Source: an uncultured Oscillospiraceae bacterium (GTDB lineage: Bacteria > Bacillota_A > Clostridia > Oscillospirales > Oscillospiraceae). From it: a stretch of 6,408 bases of DNA. The notes below the pieces were generated by a model that saw only the letters and a program-made list of their open reading frames with translations, was not told the DNA's origin and did not search any database. This document shows, piece after piece, positions 5,999 through 6,408 of the stretch. The position numbers were made by a program, and so were the translations under genes. Positions within the stretch are counted from its first letter, which is position 1; each line of letters starts with the position of its first letter. The stretch is taken from NCBI GenBank assembly GCA_900757695.1, contig CAAEOU010000310.1, positions 1-6,408 of the forward strand, in the 5' to 3' direction.

Positions 5999-6186
5999 GT
6001 TTCCTCCTTCTGCAGAGCCGACCCATTTGCTTTATTATATCGAGATGGAGACGGCACCGTCAAGGGTAAAACTTGGTGGCTGTTCTTTGTCAGAGACTCT
6101 AAAATCACATTCTCCAAGGGCTGATTTCTGCAAAATACCCGATGAACCTCATAGGTCGAATGGCCAATTTGGATTGAATGAACCAT
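5995..6186 (-). CDS. TnpW-like small transposon-encoded protein
   Basis: A 63-residue ORF directly upstream of the recombinase, overlapping it by ATGA (5995-5998). Its N-terminal half reads IQIGHSTYEVHRVF followed by LENVILESL. This recalls the IGxxxYxVxxxF...L..I pattern of the small proteins (TnpW and relatives) that sit beside large serine recombinases in Clostridia; their function is unknown. I start it at ATG 6184-6186 because GGAGGTG (6193-6199) lies 6 nt upstream and covers the alternative in-frame GTG (6193-6195). The C-terminal third, about residues 40-63, is low-complexity (PSPSRYNKANGS) and overlaps both the recombinase promoter and its ribosome binding site, so that part may be shaped by DNA rather than protein function. 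The family assignment is from pattern memory only; a non-coding leader is the alternative. Confidence 0.6.
   Translation of the reverse strand: MVHSIQIGHSTYEVHRVFCRNQPLENVILESLTKNSHQVLPLTVPSPSRYNKANGSALQKEET
6003..6009 (-). promoter_or_regulatory. Ribosome binding site of the recombinase
   Basis: AAGGAGG on the minus strand, 4 nt before the ATG at 5996-5998, which is slightly close. It lies inside the last codons of the overlapping small gene, which would suit translational coupling. Confidence 0.75.
6034..6063 (-). promoter_or_regulatory. Sigma-A-type promoter inside the small ORF, driving the recombinase
   Basis: The minus strand carries TTGACG (6058-6063) and a perfect TATAAT (6034-6039) separated by 18 bp, a near-consensus housekeeping promoter. 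It points at the recombinase, whose ATG is 36 nt beyond the -10, leaving room for a leader of about 30 nt with the ribosome binding site. It lies over codons about 42-51 of the upstream small gene. Confidence 0.75.
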
Positions 6187-6196
6187 ATAAAACACC

Positions 6197-6239
6197 TCCG
6201 GAATTATTTTGACCGGAAATTTCCGGAATTATCCTGACC
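6197..6239. repeat. 18-bp direct repeat with central 14-bp palindrome
   Basis: TCCGGAATTATTTTGACC (6197-6214) and TCCGGAATTATCCTGACC (6222-6239) match at 16 of 18 positions and are 25 bp apart. Between and overlapping them is a perfect palindrome, CCGGAAATTTCCGG (6213-6226). The left copy runs into the ribosome binding site of the small gene. Two readings are possible: tandem operator sites that shut off the element's genes, or a fragment of a transposon end of the kind with multiple short terminal repeats (IS21-type ends have this layout). Neither can be decided here. Confidence 0.8.
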
Positions 6240-6260
6240 TTTTGGCTGCGCAAGACCTTA

Positions 6261-6289
6261 TGATTATTTCCTATTAGGAACACTGTAAA
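6261..6289 (-). promoter_or_regulatory. Possible promoter of the small gene, palindrome in the spacer
   Basis: On the minus strand TTTACA (6284-6289) and TAATCA (6261-6266) are 17 bp apart, a moderate match to -35 and -10. The spacer holds the inverted repeat TTCCTA-t-TAGGAA (6268-6280), a likely place for a dimeric repressor. The -10 is weak, so this is tentative. Confidence 0.35.
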
Positions 6290-6293
6290 TACA

Positions 6294-6309
6294 AGGCTTT
6301 TCGAAGCCT
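6294..6309. other. Small stem-loop with TTCG loop
   Basis: AGGCTT (6294-6299), loop TTCG, AAGCCT (6304-6309): a perfect 6-bp stem with a TTCG loop on the plus strand. There is no T-run after it on either strand, so it is not a terminator. It may be a structural part of a plus-strand leader or a DNA binding site. Confidence 0.5.
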
Positions 6310-6334
6310 ACAAACCAGAAAAAATAATATTTGA

Positions 6335-6397
6335 TCTATCACATTACGCAAAAAGCCGTCCGGCATGAAAAACGGGCGGCTTTTTTGCGTGGATAGA
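6335..6397 (+). terminator. Long hairpin with T6 tract, possible leader attenuator
   Basis: The left arm ACGCAAAAAGCCGTCC (6346-6361) pairs with the right arm GGGCGGCTTTTTTGCGT (6374-6390) apart from one wobble and one extra T. The GCCG/CGGC core followed by TTTTTT forms a normal rho-independent terminator on the plus strand, and TTTTT after the core makes it usable on the minus strand too. An outer TCTATC (6335-6340) and GATAGA (6392-6397) can lengthen the stem. Because a Shine-Dalgarno sequence follows within 11 nt of the right arm and no plus-strand gene precedes it, it may act as an attenuator or as insulation of the element. Confidence 0.7.
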
Positions 6398-6400
6398 CGG

Positions 6401-6408
6401 AAAGGAGG
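6401..6408 (+). promoter_or_regulatory. Shine-Dalgarno sequence of a gene beyond the window
   Basis: The window ends in AAAGGAGG on the plus strand, a near-perfect ribosome binding site. A plus-strand gene should therefore begin about 6-10 nt past the right edge, divergent from the small gene and recombinase. Nothing of its coding sequence is visible. Confidence 0.5.

Larger units (their letters stand above)
4290..6408 (-). mobile_element. Serine-recombinase mobile element, right boundary not seen
   Basis: The region holds a large serine recombinase and a TnpW-like small ORF, abuts a truncated chromosomal gene at 4287-4324, and has an unusual AT-rich repeat-filled control region at its right. 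The left edge is supported by the broken SASP gene. The right edge is unknown: no SASP N-terminal codons are found on the minus strand up to 6408, so the element either extends past the window or lost its partner half. No conjugation, replication or cargo genes are visible in the part seen. Confidence 0.55.

Noticed and set aside
6193..6195. GTG as the start of the small gene, giving 66 residues
   Set aside because: It is part of the GGAGGTG ribosome binding site for the ATG at 6184-6186.
4284..6201. ACCTCC shared by the left junction and the region before the small gene as an att repeat
   Set aside because: The match is only 6 bp, and the right copy is part of a ribosome binding site, so chance or function explains it.
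5878..6212. Overlapping plus-strand open frames of 63 to 72 codons
   Set aside because: They run opposite the small gene and recombinase start, have no ribosome binding site of quality and no recognisable motif.
6240..6408. SASP N-terminal half on the minus strand at the right end
   Set aside because: I read the minus-strand frames here and found no start followed by SASP-like residues; the only ATG-led frame is short and unrelated.

Overview
The window looks like chromosome from a spore-forming, fairly GC-rich member of the Bacillota, probably a gut Clostridia of the Oscillospiraceae type. This placement rests on the alpha/beta-type small acid-soluble spore protein (SASP) remnant, strong AGGAGG ribosome binding sites, a Clostridia-style large serine recombinase and TTTACA-type phosphate boxes. 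It is inferred from the sequence and was not checked against a database. All six genes or gene remnants are on the minus strand.

Read in the direction of transcription, right to left, the layout is as follows. At 6408-6190 there is an AT-rich, gene-free stretch full of hairpins, palindromes and an 18-bp direct repeat, with a plus-strand Shine-Dalgarno sequence at the very edge. At 6186-5995 lies a 63-residue TnpW-like small ORF. It overlaps by ATGA a 557-residue large serine recombinase (5998-4325). Immediately after the recombinase stop comes the 3' part of a SASP gene (about 4324-4167), followed by a strong terminator. The recombinase therefore appears to belong to a mobile element integrated into the SASP gene. 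The junction lies at the codons for the conserved SASP segment around the germination-protease site.

The rest is a phosphate-response module: phoB (4041-3361), phoR (3357-2047), then an Na+/Pi-cotransporter-family protein with a C-terminal PhoU domain (1924-161). The phoB and transporter promoters share nearly the same architecture. Each has TTTACA/TTTACG hexamers mostly on an 11-bp helical period, and the last hexamer lies exactly 15 bp upstream of an extended -10 (TGCTATACT or TGCTATTCT). This argues that PhoB controls both its own operon and the transporter, a small self-contained Pho regulon. The left end (11-153) is a dense array of three perfect hairpins inside an outer inverted repeat.

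The strongest candidates for something undescribed are the SASP-interrupting element, which could be a skin-like intervening element excised during sporulation or simply a parasitic insertion, and the repeat/palindrome control region in front of its small gene.
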